Origin: Enterobacter chuandaensis
GTDB taxonomy: Bacteria > Pseudomonadota > Gammaproteobacteria > Enterobacterales > Enterobacteriaceae
Direction of reading: 5' to 3'
NCBI RefSeq assembly: GCF_003594915.1
Contig: NZ_QZCS01000003.1
Location: 62,001 to 126,000, forward strand
Length of the DNA: 64,000 nucleotides
Of this stretch, positions 50,168 through 62,743 are shown piece after piece. A model generated the notes under the pieces. The model had not been told where the DNA came from, ran no database searches, and saw only the letters and a list, made by a program, of their open reading frames with translations. Each line of letters begins with the position of its first letter. Position 1 is the stretch's first letter. A program made the position numbers and the translations under genes.

Positions 50168-51706
50168 TCACGCGGCGACGTCCGCGCTCTCTTCTTCGAT
50201 TTTGAGCATCCAGCCGGTGACCGCTTCCCAGTACTGCTGCTCTTTTTCCAGGTCCAGCAGCACCAGCGCGTTCTGGCTGAACCAGTCGTGCGGGAAGCTC
50301 AGCGTCCAGTGATGGTCGTCGGTTTTGAGCTTCAGCGTCGGCGGGGTGGTGGTAGCCTGGCGCTGGTTGTTCAGCAGCACGCCCAGGCGCAGCAGCTGAA
50401 TTAACGGCAGGAACTGCTTTTTCTTGAACAGCGTGAAGCGCGGGAGATCGTCGAGCTTGATGGCTTTGCGGTGATAACGCACCAGGGTCGCCATCATGGT
50501 TTGCTGCTCCTGATTGAAGCCAGGCAGGTCGCTGTTTTGCAGAATATAGGCGGAATGGCGGTGCATGCCGCTGTGGTTGATGTTCAGCCCCACCTCGTGC
50601 AGCATCGCGGCCCATTTCAACAGCGCGGCAAGCTGCGGGTGCGCGAGCTTAGGATTTTGCTCCTCCCACTGCTCGTACATCTGCACTGTGGTTTCCAGCA
50701 CGCGCTTCGCCTGTTCGCGGTCGATGTTGTACTGGTTGGCCAGGCTCTGCGCGGTGCGGCTGCGAATATCCTGATGGCGGAAGCGGCCTTCCATCTCATA
50801 CAGCACGCCCTCACGCAGCGCGCCATCGGAAAGGCGCAACTCTTTGATCGCCAGCGCGTCAAACACGCCGCAGAGGATCGCCAGCCCCGGCACGAAGACC
50901 GCCTTACGCTCGTCGGAAAGCCCCGGCAGGCTTAAGGCGTCAAAACTTTTATGCTTCAGCACTTCTTCGGTCAGCAGGGTCAGGCGTTCGGGCGTGATAA
51001 AGCCGTCTTTTTCACCCATCGCCAGCAGCACTTCATGCGCCGCCTTGATGGTGCCCGAGGCCCCCAGCGCCACGTTCCAGCCCTGAATACGGTACTGCCA
51101 GGCCAGATTTTCCAGCTTCTGGACAGCCGCCATTTTCGCCCGCTGGAAGTTCTCGCGGGTGATGGTGCCGCCCGGGAAATACATCTGCGCGAAGCTGACG
51201 CAGCCCATACGACGGCTTTCCACCAGGCGCGGCTCAAAGTCTTCGCCGATCACCAGTTCCGTTGAGCCACCGCCAATATCGATAACCAGCTTGCGCCCTT
51301 TTTCCGGTTGGGTGTGCTCAACACCCATGAAAATCAAACGCGCTTCCTCGTTACCGGAGATGATCTCAATCGGGTAGGGGATCACTTTTTCGGCCCGCTT
51401 GAGGAACTCCGGCGCGTTTAGCGCCTGGCGCAGCGTGTGGGTGCCCACGATGCACACGCTGGAGGGCGAGAAGCCCTGCAGGCGTTCAGCAAACAGCGAC
51501 AGGCAGTTTAACCCGCGCTCCATCGCCTCTTCGCTGAGCATGCTGCGTTCATCAAGACCATCCGCCAGGTGGACGCGCTGCTTCAGGCGACCGATGATCT
51601 GCAGCGCGCCATCCACCTCACGGGCGATGACCATGTGGAAACTGTTTGAGCCTAGATCGACCGCGGCGAATTCCTGCGGACGTGGGGTCTTATCATTTAT
51701 CGGCAT
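50168..51706 (-). CDS. ppx: Exopolyphosphatase
   Basis: 512 residues (513 in E. coli). ASKHA-fold phosphatase domain ([13 protein letters not shown] near 16-28; [12 protein letters not shown] near 143-154) followed by an HD-like helical domain ([18 protein letters not shown]). It removes terminal phosphate from polyphosphate and hydrolyses pppGpp to ppGpp. It lies three bases after ppk in the same operon. Confidence 0.96.
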   Translation of the reverse strand: MPINDKTPRPQEFAAVDLGSNSFHMVIAREVDGALQIIGRLKQRVHLADGLDERSMLSEEAMERGLNCLSLFAERLQGFSPSSVCIVGTHTLRQALNAPEFLKRAEKVIPYPIEIISGNEEARLIFMGVEHTQPEKGRKLVIDIGGGSTELVIGEDFEPRLVESRRMGCVSFAQMYFPGGTITRENFQRAKMAAVQKLENLAWQYRIQGWNVALGASGTIKAAHEVLLAMGEKDGFITPERLTLLTEEVLKHKSFDALSLPGLSDERKAVFVPGLAILCGVFDALAIKELRLSDGALREGVLYEMEGRFRHQDIRSRTAQSLANQYNIDREQAKRVLETTVQMYEQWEEQNPKLAHPQLAALLKWAAMLHEVGLNINHSGMHRHSAYILQNSDLPGFNQEQQTMMATLVRYHRKAIKLDDLPRFTLFKKKQFLPLIQLLRLGVLLNNQRQATTTPPTLKLKTDDHHWTLSFPHDWFSQNALVLLDLEKEQQYWEAVTGWMLKIEEESADVAA

Positions 51707-51709
51707 AGG

Positions 51710-53770
51710 TTAATCGGGTTGCTCGAGTGATTTGATATAGTCGTAAATCGCCAGTTGCGACCGCACTTTACGACGGTTGCCGCGCGGTACATAGCGGTTA
51801 CTGAGTTCTTTGTCGATATAGCGAGCTTTCACCGTATCGCTGAACAGGATCTCGATAATGTCGAGGATACGCTGTTTAAGACGCGGATCCAGCAGCGGCG
51901 CTGCGACTTCAATTCGGTAGTCAATATTGCGTGTCATCCAGTCTGCCGAGGAGAGATAGACCTGTTTATCGCCAGCATTATCGAAAATATAGACCCGATC
52001 GTGTTCCAGGTAGCGGTCAACAATGCTGATGACGCGAATATTGTCGCTGATGCCTTCCAGTTCCGGAATGAGCGAGCACATGCCGCGGATCAGCAGGTTA
52101 ACCGGCACGCCGGAGCTGGACGCCGCGTACAGCCTGTCCACCAGCCCTTTGTCGACCAGATTGTTGAGCTTCAGCGTGATGCCGGACGACAGCCCTTTCT
52201 GGGCATTGGCAATCTCTTTGTCGATCATATCGTACAGCAGGCGGCGCGAGTTCTGCGGCGAGACCAGCAGATAGTCGAAGCTCACCGGACGGTACGGGTT
52301 TTCGATAAAGTTAAAGACCCGGCGCACCTCGTTGGTGATGCGGGCGTCAGCGGTTAAGAGCGAGTAATCGGTGTAGATCCGCGCGGTTTTTTCGTTAAAG
52401 TTCCCGGTACCAATGTGGGCATAGCGCACCACGTCATCGCCCTCTTTACGGGAGATCAGGAACAGCTTGGCGTGAATTTTCAGCCCCGGCGCGGAGAAGA
52501 TCACGTGCACGCCCGCTTCCGTCAGACGGCGCGCCCAGTGAATGTTGGCCTCTTCGTCGAAGCGCGCCTGCAGCTCAACCACCACGGTGACTTTTTTGCC
52601 GTTGTGCGCGGCATGGATCATCGCATCGATGATGCGGGAATCTTTCGCCACGCGGTAGATGTTGATTTTGATCGCCAGCACGTTCGGGTCGAACGAGGCC
52701 TGACGCAGCAGTTCCAGCACGTGTTCAAAGGTGTGGTAGGGGTAGTAGAGCAGCACGTCGCGCTCGCGGATGGCGTCGAACCCGTTGCGGAACTTATCGA
52801 ACCAGATATGACGCAGACGCGGCAGCGGCTTGTTCACCAGATTGGCTTTGCCGACGTTCGGGAAGCCAATAAAGTCTTTAAAGTTGTGATAACGGCCACC
52901 CGGCACGATGGAGTCATAGCGCGAAATGGTCAGTTTCTCGCGCAGCATCTCCACCATGGCGTCCGGCATGTCGCGCTGATAAACAAAGCGCACCGGCTCG
53001 GCCGTCAGGCGCTGTTTCAGGCTGGAGGACATCAGCTCCATCAGGCTGGCTTCCATCTCGTGCACCAGGTCATATTCGGCGTCACGGGTCATCTTCATCG
53101 AGTAGGCGTTTAACGCATCGTAATCGAAGAAGCCTTTGAAGATGTCGTCCAGACAGTAGCGCAGGATGTTATCCAGCAGGATCATCGGCTTGCGTCTGCG
53201 CGGGGTTTCCGGCGGCAGGTTCACAAAACGCGGCACCTTGTCGGACGGGATCTCCAGCAGCGCGTAACGGATGGATTCACCGCGAATAATTTCCACCGCC
53301 AGATAGGTGTAGTCGTCCTTCAGGAACTGTACCAGATCGGTTTCGCGGTTGATGAGAATCGGGGTAATGTGCTGGCGCAGGTACTGTTTAAAGTAATGGC
53401 GCAGCCAGTTTTGTTGGTTAACGGAAAGCTGACGTTCGTTAATCAGGAAGATTTGATTGCGCGCCATCTCCAGCAGCAGTTCGTTATACAGGCCGTCAAA
53501 TTCCTGATCGGCTTTCAACACGCGGGACTGGATTTTGCCCAGCAGATGCCGCGAGTGAGAGTTTAAGCCCTGTTCTTCGCTGATGATGATCCGTCTTTTC
53601 AGCTCGGCAAAGCGAACCTTGTAGAACTCATCCAGGTTGTTGGAATAAATGCCTAAAAAACGCATGCGTTCGATCAGCGGGTTACTTTTGTCTGCCGCTT
53701 CCTGGAGTACACGTTCGTTAAATGCTAACCAGCTTAGCTCTTTCTCGATATATAACTTTTCCTGACCCAT
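51710..53770 (-). CDS. ppk: Polyphosphate kinase
   Basis: 686 residues (688 in E. coli). N-terminal helical domain ([30 protein letters not shown]), head domain, and two phospholipase-D-like catalytic domains; the phosphohistidine context [10 protein letters not shown] is present. It builds polyphosphate from ATP at the inner membrane. It heads the ppk-ppx operon. The upstream spacer holds a REP palindrome. Confidence 0.96.
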   Translation of the reverse strand: MGQEKLYIEKELSWLAFNERVLQEAADKSNPLIERMRFLGIYSNNLDEFYKVRFAELKRRIIISEEQGLNSHSRHLLGKIQSRVLKADQEFDGLYNELLLEMARNQIFLINERQLSVNQQNWLRHYFKQYLRQHITPILINRETDLVQFLKDDYTYLAVEIIRGESIRYALLEIPSDKVPRFVNLPPETPRRRKPMILLDNILRYCLDDIFKGFFDYDALNAYSMKMTRDAEYDLVHEMEASLMELMSSSLKQRLTAEPVRFVYQRDMPDAMVEMLREKLTISRYDSIVPGGRYHNFKDFIGFPNVGKANLVNKPLPRLRHIWFDKFRNGFDAIRERDVLLYYPYHTFEHVLELLRQASFDPNVLAIKINIYRVAKDSRIIDAMIHAAHNGKKVTVVVELQARFDEEANIHWARRLTEAGVHVIFSAPGLKIHAKLFLISRKEGDDVVRYAHIGTGNFNEKTARIYTDYSLLTADARITNEVRRVFNFIENPYRPVSFDYLLVSPQNSRRLLYDMIDKEIANAQKGLSSGITLKLNNLVDKGLVDRLYAASSSGVPVNLLIRGMCSLIPELEGISDNIRVISIVDRYLEHDRVYIFDNAGDKQVYLSSADWMTRNIDYRIEVAAPLLDPRLKQRILDIIEILFSDTVKARYIDKELSNRYVPRGNRRKVRSQLAIYDYIKSLEQPD

Positions 53771-53917
53771 TACAGCTCACACTCCAGTTCAATCACAGGA
53801 CGTGGTAAATCCGTCTCGTCCTTATTATGGCGAGCATTTCCACGATATGTCCAACAGTGCCAGAAAAGTATGACAGTTATTTTTTTTGTTGGGGAATTTA
53901 GCAGGTTGGGGGAGGGA

Positions 53918-53947
53918 ATATCGGGTAAGCACAGCGCCACCCGATAT
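53918..53947. repeat. REP palindrome between purN and ppk
   Basis: ATATCGGGT (53918-53926) pairs with ACCCGATAT (53939-53947). The loop AAGCACAGCGCC is the reverse complement of the family core GGCGCT-GCTT, so this copy is inverted relative to those at 43032 and 57329. Confidence 0.75.
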
Positions 53948-53953
53948 AGCAAA

Positions 53954-55632
<1,679 letters not shown>

Positions 55633-55677
55633 TTAAATCCCCACGCGATTGCATAGCTAGTAAGAAAAATCGGCGCA

Positions 55678-55706
55678 ATTCTAACAGTCCAGGCAAACGT
55701 TTGCGA
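55678..55706 (-). promoter_or_regulatory. purM: purMN promoter with PurR operator
   Basis: AGGCAAACGTTTGCGA (55691-55706) is a near-perfect palindrome matching the PurR consensus ACGCAAACGTTTGCGT. On the minus strand a TAGAAT -10 lies at 55683-55678, placing the operator over the -35 region. Repression of purMN by PurR with hypoxanthine or guanine is expected. Confidence 0.85.
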
Positions 55707-55782
55707 GCCTATTCTCGGCGCGGGGATCTTTTTTTCTTCGGGATCTGTAAATGCAGCCAAACTTGACTCCGTTCACGAAAAT

Positions 55783-55794
55783 GAAACCGGTTTC
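55783..55794. promoter_or_regulatory. Palindromic operator 1 of the 6-phospho-beta-glucosidase gene
   Basis: GAAACCGGTTTC is a perfect 12-bp palindrome, flanked as TGAAACCGGTTTCG. It resembles the operator of the LacI/GalR-family repressor AscG of E. coli. No such regulator is encoded in the window. Confidence 0.7.
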
Positions 55795-55839
55795 GGTGAT
55801 CTGCTTGCAACGAATATCCTCTTTGCACATCATCGAACT

Positions 55840-55851
55840 GAAACCGGTTTC
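55840..55851. promoter_or_regulatory. Palindromic operator 2 of the 6-phospho-beta-glucosidase gene
   Basis: Identical GAAACCGGTTTC palindrome, 57 bp centre-to-centre from the first and 44 bp before the gene start. The pair could support looping or cooperative repression. Confidence 0.7.
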
Positions 55852-55856
55852 TGTAA

Positions 55857-57326
<1,470 letters not shown>

Positions 57327-57328
57327 TT

Positions 57329-57397
57329 GTCGGGTGGCGCTAACGCTTACCCGACCTACACTACACGTAGGCCCGCGTAAGCGCAGCGCCATCGGGC
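57329..57397. repeat. Inverted pair of REP palindromes (BIME-like)
   Basis: Unit 1 (57329-57355): GTCGGGT and ACCCGAC around GGCGCTAACGCTT. Unit 2 (57371-57397): GCCCG and CGGGC around the reverse-oriented core TAAGCGCAGCGCC. Head-to-head placement between bglA-like gene and its terminator is typical of bacterial interspersed mosaic elements. Confidence 0.8.
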
Positions 57398-57411
57398 AAG
57401 ACCCCGCACCC

Positions 57412-57439
57412 AAGCCGGAGCCCAGCCTCCGGCTTTTTT
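57412..57439 (+). terminator. Rho-independent terminator after the 6-phospho-beta-glucosidase gene
   Basis: A 9-bp stem AAGCCGGAG/CTCCGGCTT, loop CCCAGC, and six T's. Confidence 0.9.
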
Positions 57440-57543
57440 GTTTTTGATTGATGTACGTCAAGCAAGATGGGTATGGCCTAATCCGAAAAAAGCGGTATAA
57501 TCCCGCGATTTTTTTGCGGATGCCACCTCAGAGGAGAAAGAGA

Positions 57544-58170
57544 ATGAAGATTGTGGAAGTGAAACACCCACTCGTTAAACACAAGTTGGGCCTGATGCGT
57601 GAGCATGACATCAGCACGAAGCGTTTTCGCGAACTGGCTTCTGAAGTGGGCAGCCTGCTGACCTACGAAGCGACCTCTGATCTGGAAACAGAAAAAGTGA
57701 CCATCGAAGGCTGGAACGGCCCGGTGCAGGTTGAGCAGATCAAAGGTAAGAAAATTACCGTGGTGCCAATCCTGCGCGCCGGTCTCGGTATGATGGAAGG
57801 CGTGCTGGAGCACGTGCCAAGCGCGCGCATCAGCGTGGTGGGTATCTACCGTAATGAAGAGACGCTGGAGCCGGTGCCTTACTTCCAGAAGCTGGTCTCT
57901 AACATCGACGAGCGTATGGCGCTGGTGGTTGACCCGATGCTGGCAACCGGCGGTTCTATGATCGCCACCATCGACCTGCTGAAAAAAGCGGGCTGCAGCA
58001 GCATTAAGGTGCTGGTTCTGGTGGCGGCACCGGAAGGTATCGCGGCGCTGGAAAAAGCGCATCCGGACGTTGAGCTGTACACCGCGTCTGTTGACCAGGG
58101 GCTGAACGAGCACGGGTACATCATCCCGGGGCTCGGCGATGCCGGCGATAAGATCTTTGGTACGAAATAA
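57544..58170 (+). CDS. upp: Uracil phosphoribosyltransferase
   Basis: 208 residues from the ATG giving [19 protein letters not shown], with GAGGAGAAAGAG upstream; the frame is open further upstream but lacks family similarity there. It salvages uracil with PRPP to UMP. The PRPP loop [11 protein letters not shown] and the C-terminal [19 protein letters not shown] are intact. uraA follows in the same operon past an attenuator-like terminator. Confidence 0.97.
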   Translation: MKIVEVKHPLVKHKLGLMREHDISTKRFRELASEVGSLLTYEATSDLETEKVTIEGWNGPVQVEQIKGKKITVVPILRAGLGMMEGVLEHVPSARISVVGIYRNEETLEPVPYFQKLVSNIDERMALVVDPMLATGGSMIATIDLLKKAGCSSIKVLVLVAAPEGIAALEKAHPDVELYTASVDQGLNEHGYIIPGLGDAGDKIFGTK

Positions 58171-58186
58171 TCGAATAACGATAACT

Positions 58187-58215
58187 AAGCCGACTTTGAT
58201 AGTCGGCTTTTTTTT
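58187..58215 (+). terminator. Terminator/attenuator between upp and uraA
   Basis: A 9-bp stem AAGCCGACT/AGTCGGCTT, loop TTGAT, then eight T's. uraA starts 42 bp later without an obvious promoter, so partial read-through is likely. Confidence 0.85.
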
Positions 58216-58256
58216 GAATAAAACACACATAACTAACCATCTCAGAGGAAAACACT

Positions 58257-59546
58257 ATGACGCGCCGTGCTATCGGGGTGAGTGAAAGACCGCCGCTTTT
58301 ACAGACTATCCCGCTTAGTTTGCAGCACCTGTTCGCCATGTTTGGCGCAACCGTGCTGGTGCCAATCCTGTTCCACATTAACCCGGCTACCGTGCTGCTG
58401 TTCAACGGCATCGGTACGCTGCTGTACCTCTTTATCTGTAAAGGCAAAATCCCGGCGTATCTTGGGTCGAGCTTTGCCTTTATCTCGCCGGTGTTATTGT
58501 TGCTGCCGCTGGGTTATGAGGTCGCGCTGGGTGGCTTTATCATGTGTGGCGTGCTGTTCTGCCTGGTTTCCTTCATCGTGAAGAAAGCCGGTACCGGCTG
58601 GCTGGACGTGATGTTCCCGCCTGCGGCGATGGGGGCCATCGTTGCCGTTATCGGCCTGGAGCTGGCGGGCGTGGCGGCGAACATGGCCGGCCTGCTGCCT
58701 GCGGACGGTCAGTCACCGGATTCCAAAACCATCATTATCTCGCTGGTAACCCTGGGCGTGACGGTGTTTGGCTCCGTGCTGTTCCGTGGCTTTATGGCGA
58801 TTATCCCGATCCTGATCGGCGTGCTGGCGGGCTACGCGCTCTCCTTCGTGATGGGCGTTGTGGATACTACCCCAATCGCTCAGGCGCACTGGTTCGCGCT
58901 GCCAACCTTCTACACCCCGCGCTTCGAATGGTTTGCGATCTTCACCATTCTGCCTGCCGCGCTGGTGGTGATTGCCGAGCACGTCGGCCACCTGGTGGTG
59001 ACGGCGAACATCGTGAAGCGCGACCTGATCCGCGACCCGGGCCTGCACCGCTCCATGTTTGCCAACGGTTTCTCCACCATTATCTCCGGATTCTTCGGCT
59101 CCACGCCAAACACCACCTACGGTGAAAACATCGGCGTAATGGCGATCACCCGCGTCTACAGTACCTGGGTTATCGGCGGCGCGGCGATCATCGCCATTCT
59201 GCTCTCCTGCGTGGGCAAGCTGGCGGCAGCGATCCAGATTATCCCGGTGCCGGTGATGGGCGGCGTTTCCCTGCTGCTGTACGGGGTGATTGGGGCGTCC
59301 GGTATTCGCGTGCTGATTGAATCCAAAGTGGATTACAGCAAAGCGCAGAACCTGATCCTGACCTCCGTTATCCTGATCATCGGCGTGAGCGGCGCGAAGG
59401 TGCACATCGGTGCGGCCGAGCTGAAGGGCATGGCGCTGGCAACCATCGTCGGCGTGGGCCTGAGCCTGATTTTCAAGCTGATCTCGGTGATCCGCCCGGA
59501 AGAAGTGGTACTGGACGCGGACGAAAGCGAAAAAGCGCCACATTGA
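58257..59546 (+). CDS. uraA: Uracil:proton symporter UraA
   Basis: 429 residues, the E. coli length. NCS2/NAT fold with 14 helices (7+7), including PAYLGSSFAFISPVLL, AEHVGHLVVTANIVKRDL and the motif FGSTPNTTYGENIGVMAITRVYS. It imports uracil for Upp. A small GC hairpin (59556-59573) follows the stop. Confidence 0.97.
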   Translation: MTRRAIGVSERPPLLQTIPLSLQHLFAMFGATVLVPILFHINPATVLLFNGIGTLLYLFICKGKIPAYLGSSFAFISPVLLLLPLGYEVALGGFIMCGVLFCLVSFIVKKAGTGWLDVMFPPAAMGAIVAVIGLELAGVAANMAGLLPADGQSPDSKTIIISLVTLGVTVFGSVLFRGFMAIIPILIGVLAGYALSFVMGVVDTTPIAQAHWFALPTFYTPRFEWFAIFTILPAALVVIAEHVGHLVVTANIVKRDLIRDPGLHRSMFANGFSTIISGFFGSTPNTTYGENIGVMAITRVYSTWVIGGAAIIAILLSCVGKLAAAIQIIPVPVMGGVSLLLYGVIGASGIRVLIESKVDYSKAQNLILTSVILIIGVSGAKVHIGAAELKGMALATIVGVGLSLIFKLISVIRPEEVVLDADESEKAPH

Positions 59547-59555
59547 TCCTTTAAT

Positions 59556-59573
59556 CGGGCGAAGGATCGCCCG
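59556..59573 (+). terminator. Weak hairpin after uraA
   Basis: CGGGCG/CGCCCG stem with a 6-nt loop, followed by GGTTCTCTC. No T-run, so termination is likely to be incomplete. Confidence 0.4.
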
Positions 59574-59642
59574 GTTCTCTCCCGGCTGGTTCCGTGATAA
59601 ACTCATCGCCGATTTTATGTAAGATCTCTGGTTGAGGTATTT

Positions 59643-60344
59643 CTGAACGGACCGGCACAGCTCTCTCTGCCACTTTATCTCCCTGACGACGAAACTTTCG
59701 CGAGTTTCTGGCCGGGTGATAACCCCTCTTTACTGGCTGCACTGCAAAACGTGCTGCGCCAGGATCACAGCGGATACATCTATATCTGGTCACGCGAAGG
59801 CGCGGGGCGCAGCCACCTGCTGCATGCCGCCTGCGCGGAGCTTTCGGCGCGCGGTGACGCGGTAGGCTATGTGCCGCTGGATAAACGTACCTGGTTCGTG
59901 CCTGAGGTGCTGGAGGGAATGGAACATCTCTCGCTGGTCTGCATCGATAATATCGAATGCGTGGCGGGGGACGAACCGTGGGAAATGGCGATCTTTAACC
60001 TCTACAACCGCATCCTGGAATCGGGTAAAACCCGGCTGCTGATCACCGGCGATCGTCCGCCGCGCCAGCTCAATCTGGGGCTGCCGGATCTGGCGTCCCG
60101 TCTGGACTGGGGGCAAATCTACAAGCTCCAGCCGTTATCCGATGAAGATAAGCTGCAGGCGTTACAGCTGCGCGCAAAGCAGCGCGGCTTTGAGCTGCCG
60201 GAGGACGTGGGCCGTTTCCTGCTCAAGCGTCTCGATCGCGAAATGCGCACGCTGTTTGATACCCTCGATCAGCTCGATCGCGCCTCTATTACCGCCCAGC
60301 GCAAGCTGACCATTCCGTTTGTGAAAGATATTCTCAAGCTTTGA
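59643..60344 (+). CDS. hda: DnaA inactivator protein Hda, CTG start
   Basis: 233 residues if translation starts at CTG 59643, preceded by GAGG seven bases upstream; no ATG, GTG or TTG gives a complete N-terminus, and E. coli hda is also reported to use CTG. The N-terminal clamp-binding motif QLSLPL (residues 6-11) requires this start. An AAA+ domain with Walker A-like [10 protein letters not shown] and Walker [11 protein letters not shown] follows. With the DNA clamp it promotes hydrolysis of DnaA-ATP and prevents over-initiation. Confidence 0.93.
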   Translation: MNGPAQLSLPLYLPDDETFASFWPGDNPSLLAALQNVLRQDHSGYIYIWSREGAGRSHLLHAACAELSARGDAVGYVPLDKRTWFVPEVLEGMEHLSLVCIDNIECVAGDEPWEMAIFNLYNRILESGKTRLLITGDRPPRQLNLGLPDLASRLDWGQIYKLQPLSDEDKLQALQLRAKQRGFELPEDVGRFLLKRLDREMRTLFDTLDQLDRASITAQRKLTIPFVKDILKL

Positions 60345-60362
60345 TTTTTTGCCCGGTGGCGG

Positions 60363-61787
60363 CTAAAGATCCCTCATCAGGTGCTCAACCAGCAGCGGAA
60401 TCGGTCTGCCCGACGCCACGCTCCTGCCACTCTCTCGCCACAGCGCCGTACCGCTGATATCCAGATGCGCCCACGGGATTGTCGGCGGGCAAAAGTGGTG
60501 TAGCAGCCACGCCGCCGAGGCGCTGATTGCCGCGTTGTTTGCCGGCGTGTTGCACAGATCGGCGATGGCGCTGTCGGTCTGCTTTTTCAGCCGCGCATCC
60601 AGCGGCAGGGGCCATACTTCATCGCCGCTCCGTTTACCCGCCTGCGTCAGCGCGGCGCGCAGCAGTTCGTCCTGCGTCATTAACCCGCTCAGCTCATACC
60701 CCAGCGCTTTCACCACCGCACCGGTTAAGGTCGCCATATCAATGATATAGCGTGCCTGCGGGTGGCGCTGGCTGGCCCAGGCGATGGCATCCGCCAGTAC
60801 CAGTCGGCCTTCGGCATCGGTGTTGTTGATTTCTACCGTGATGCCGTTACAGGCCGTTGCTACCGAACCGGGCTGCATGGCATCCGGACCGATGGCGTTT
60901 TCCGCCAGCGCCAGCACGCCCATCACGCGCACGGGCAACGCCAGCTCTGCCACGGTCAGCATCAGTCCCAGCACGTTAGCCGCACCGCACATATCGTATT
61001 TCATGGTGTACATGCCCGCGCCTTCCTTCAGCCACAGTCCGCCGGTATCGAAGGTAATGCCTTTACCTACGTAGCAGCGCACCGGGCCGTCAGAAACGCC
61101 GTCAAAATGAATCGCCAGCAGACGTGGCGGACAGGTCGCCCCTTTGCCGACGGCGTGCAGCAGTCCAAGCCCTTGCTCAATGATTTGCTCTTCATCCAAC
61201 ACGTCACACCGCAGGGCGGGGAAGGCGGCACACAGTTTTTGCGCCTCTTCGACCATAAACTGCGGCGTGCAGCGGTCGGAAGGGATATCCGCCAGGCGTC
61301 GCGCCGCGACCATGCCGTGGGCGATAGCCTGCTGCTGGCGGAAAATTGTTTCCAGCTTTTCCTGCTGCTCCGGCAGACAGAGGGCGGTGATGCGCGTAAG
61401 GCGTACCGACGATTCATCGGTTTTCTTCAACTTCAGGTCGCTCAGCCTGTGCGCCTGATTAAAGAGAAAACGCAGCACCTGTGCCAGCACGACGTCGTCG
61501 ATATTTGTAACGTCCAGCACGATATCTGCGCTGGCGGGGGAGGCAATTAGCGGTCGCAGGGCGGCAAGCAGGCCTTCTGTGAGTGCGTCATGCCAGAGCG
61601 CATCGGGCAGCAGAGTGATACGGGCAAACGGCGCGCAGCCAAAGTGCGTGTCTGCGATGCCGTCAGACTCGCGCATTTCCGCGACCAGCGCCGTTTCGGG
61701 CAAAAGCGTACAGGAGGTGGACGCGATGAAATGGCTTTGCGGCTTCGCGTCAGAAAGCGCGCTGATAAACTGATACGTGATCATCAT
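60363..61787 (-). CDS. M17-family leucyl aminopeptidase
   Basis: 474 residues. The C-terminal catalytic domain has GKGITFDTGG (241-250, metal ligands), MKYDMCGAA (262-270), the M17 signature NTDAEGRL (322-329) and DMATLTGA. The N-terminal about 150 residues are divergent from PepA. It should remove N-terminal residues from small peptides in the cytoplasm using two metal ions. Its ATG overlaps the stop of the upstream Ntn-hydrolase gene by four bases. It is not PepA or PepB and forms part of an accessory operon. Confidence 0.88.
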   Translation of the reverse strand: MMITYQFISALSDAKPQSHFIASTSCTLLPETALVAEMRESDGIADTHFGCAPFARITLLPDALWHDALTEGLLAALRPLIASPASADIVLDVTNIDDVVLAQVLRFLFNQAHRLSDLKLKKTDESSVRLTRITALCLPEQQEKLETIFRQQQAIAHGMVAARRLADIPSDRCTPQFMVEEAQKLCAAFPALRCDVLDEEQIIEQGLGLLHAVGKGATCPPRLLAIHFDGVSDGPVRCYVGKGITFDTGGLWLKEGAGMYTMKYDMCGAANVLGLMLTVAELALPVRVMGVLALAENAIGPDAMQPGSVATACNGITVEINNTDAEGRLVLADAIAWASQRHPQARYIIDMATLTGAVVKALGYELSGLMTQDELLRAALTQAGKRSGDEVWPLPLDARLKKQTDSAIADLCNTPANNAAISASAAWLLHHFCPPTIPWAHLDISGTALWRESGRSVASGRPIPLLVEHLMRDL

Positions 61788-62740
61788 GACTCCTCAATCG
61801 GCGCGCGGATCCGCGCGGCATAGGCCTGCATCCACTCCTCGTCCACGGCGTGATAGTGCGTTTTCTCCCGCAGGCGTTCCGTGCGAAACACGGTCAGGGG
61901 CTGACGAGCCGTCGCCACCACAAACGAGAAGGTTTTGATATTGGTCGCGGCCCCGAATTCGCCCCTGTTGTTCATGCACACCACGGAGAGATCGCCCGCG
62001 CGGCCAAACCGCGACATCAGCTTGTCCTCCAGTTCGAACACCACGGAATCCGCCGCCTGCTGCGGCGACATCCCTTGCGCCATCTGGCGAACGATTTCAT
62101 AGCTGGTACAGCCTTTCATCAGATCTTCTCCGACGCCCGTAGCGGTGGCCGCGCCGGTTTCGCTGTCGCAGTAAAAGCCGGAACCAATAATCGGCGAATC
62201 CCCAATGCGGCCGCGCTTTTTCATAAACAGGCCGCTGGTGGAGGTGGCGACGCTCATCGAGCCCTGCTTGTCGAGACCGATAATGCCGACGGTGTCGTGC
62301 CCGTCGTAGGGGCTTAAGCCCTTATCCAGCGTCTCGCGGCAGCGCTTGCGGTAGTGCTGCATCGCGCGGTCGGTGAGCATAGTTTTGTCGGCAAAACCCT
62401 GGCTTAGCGCCCATTCCCGCGCGCCCTCGCCGACCAGCAGGCTGTTATAGCGCTGGCGACTTAACGCGTGCGCCACGCGCACCGGGTTGGCGATATCCAC
62501 CAGATTACCCACCGCGCCAAAGGCCAGCGTGTCGCCGTCCATATACGCCGCGTCCAGCTCGACCTCGCCGTTTTCGGTGGGCAGTCCGCCGTAGCCGACG
62601 GATTTATACAGCGGAAAGTCTTCCACGGCCGCGACGGCATCGACTACTGCCGAAGCGACCGGTTTTCCCGCCGCGAGGGCAGACGCAGATTCCGTTACGC
62701 CTTCAAGCGCCATTCGCCAGGTGGCGATAACTCCCCACAT
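61784..62740 (-). CDS. N4-(beta-N-acetylglucosaminyl)-L-asparaginase-type Ntn hydrolase
   Basis: 318 residues, Asparaginase_2/T2 family. It should self-cleave before the nucleophile T150 in GHDTVG (147-152); the downstream LFMKKRGRIGDSPIIGSG and TGVGEDLMK segments match the substrate-binding region of glycosylasparaginases. These enzymes hydrolyse the amide between GlcNAc and asparagine; relatives cleave isoaspartyl dipeptides. No signal peptide, so cytoplasmic. It starts three bases after the PTS gene stop and overlaps the aminopeptidase start, hence one operon. Confidence 0.85.
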   Translation of the reverse strand: MWGVIATWRMALEGVTESASALAAGKPVASAVVDAVAAVEDFPLYKSVGYGGLPTENGEVELDAAYMDGDTLAFGAVGNLVDIANPVRVAHALSRQRYNSLLVGEGAREWALSQGFADKTMLTDRAMQHYRKRCRETLDKGLSPYDGHDTVGIIGLDKQGSMSVATSTSGLFMKKRGRIGDSPIIGSGFYCDSETGAATATGVGEDLMKGCTSYEIVRQMAQGMSPQQAADSVVFELEDKLMSRFGRAGDLSVVCMNNRGEFGAATNIKTFSFVVATARQPLTVFRTERLREKTHYHAVDEEWMQAYAARIRAPIEES

Positions 62741-62743
62741 GCT

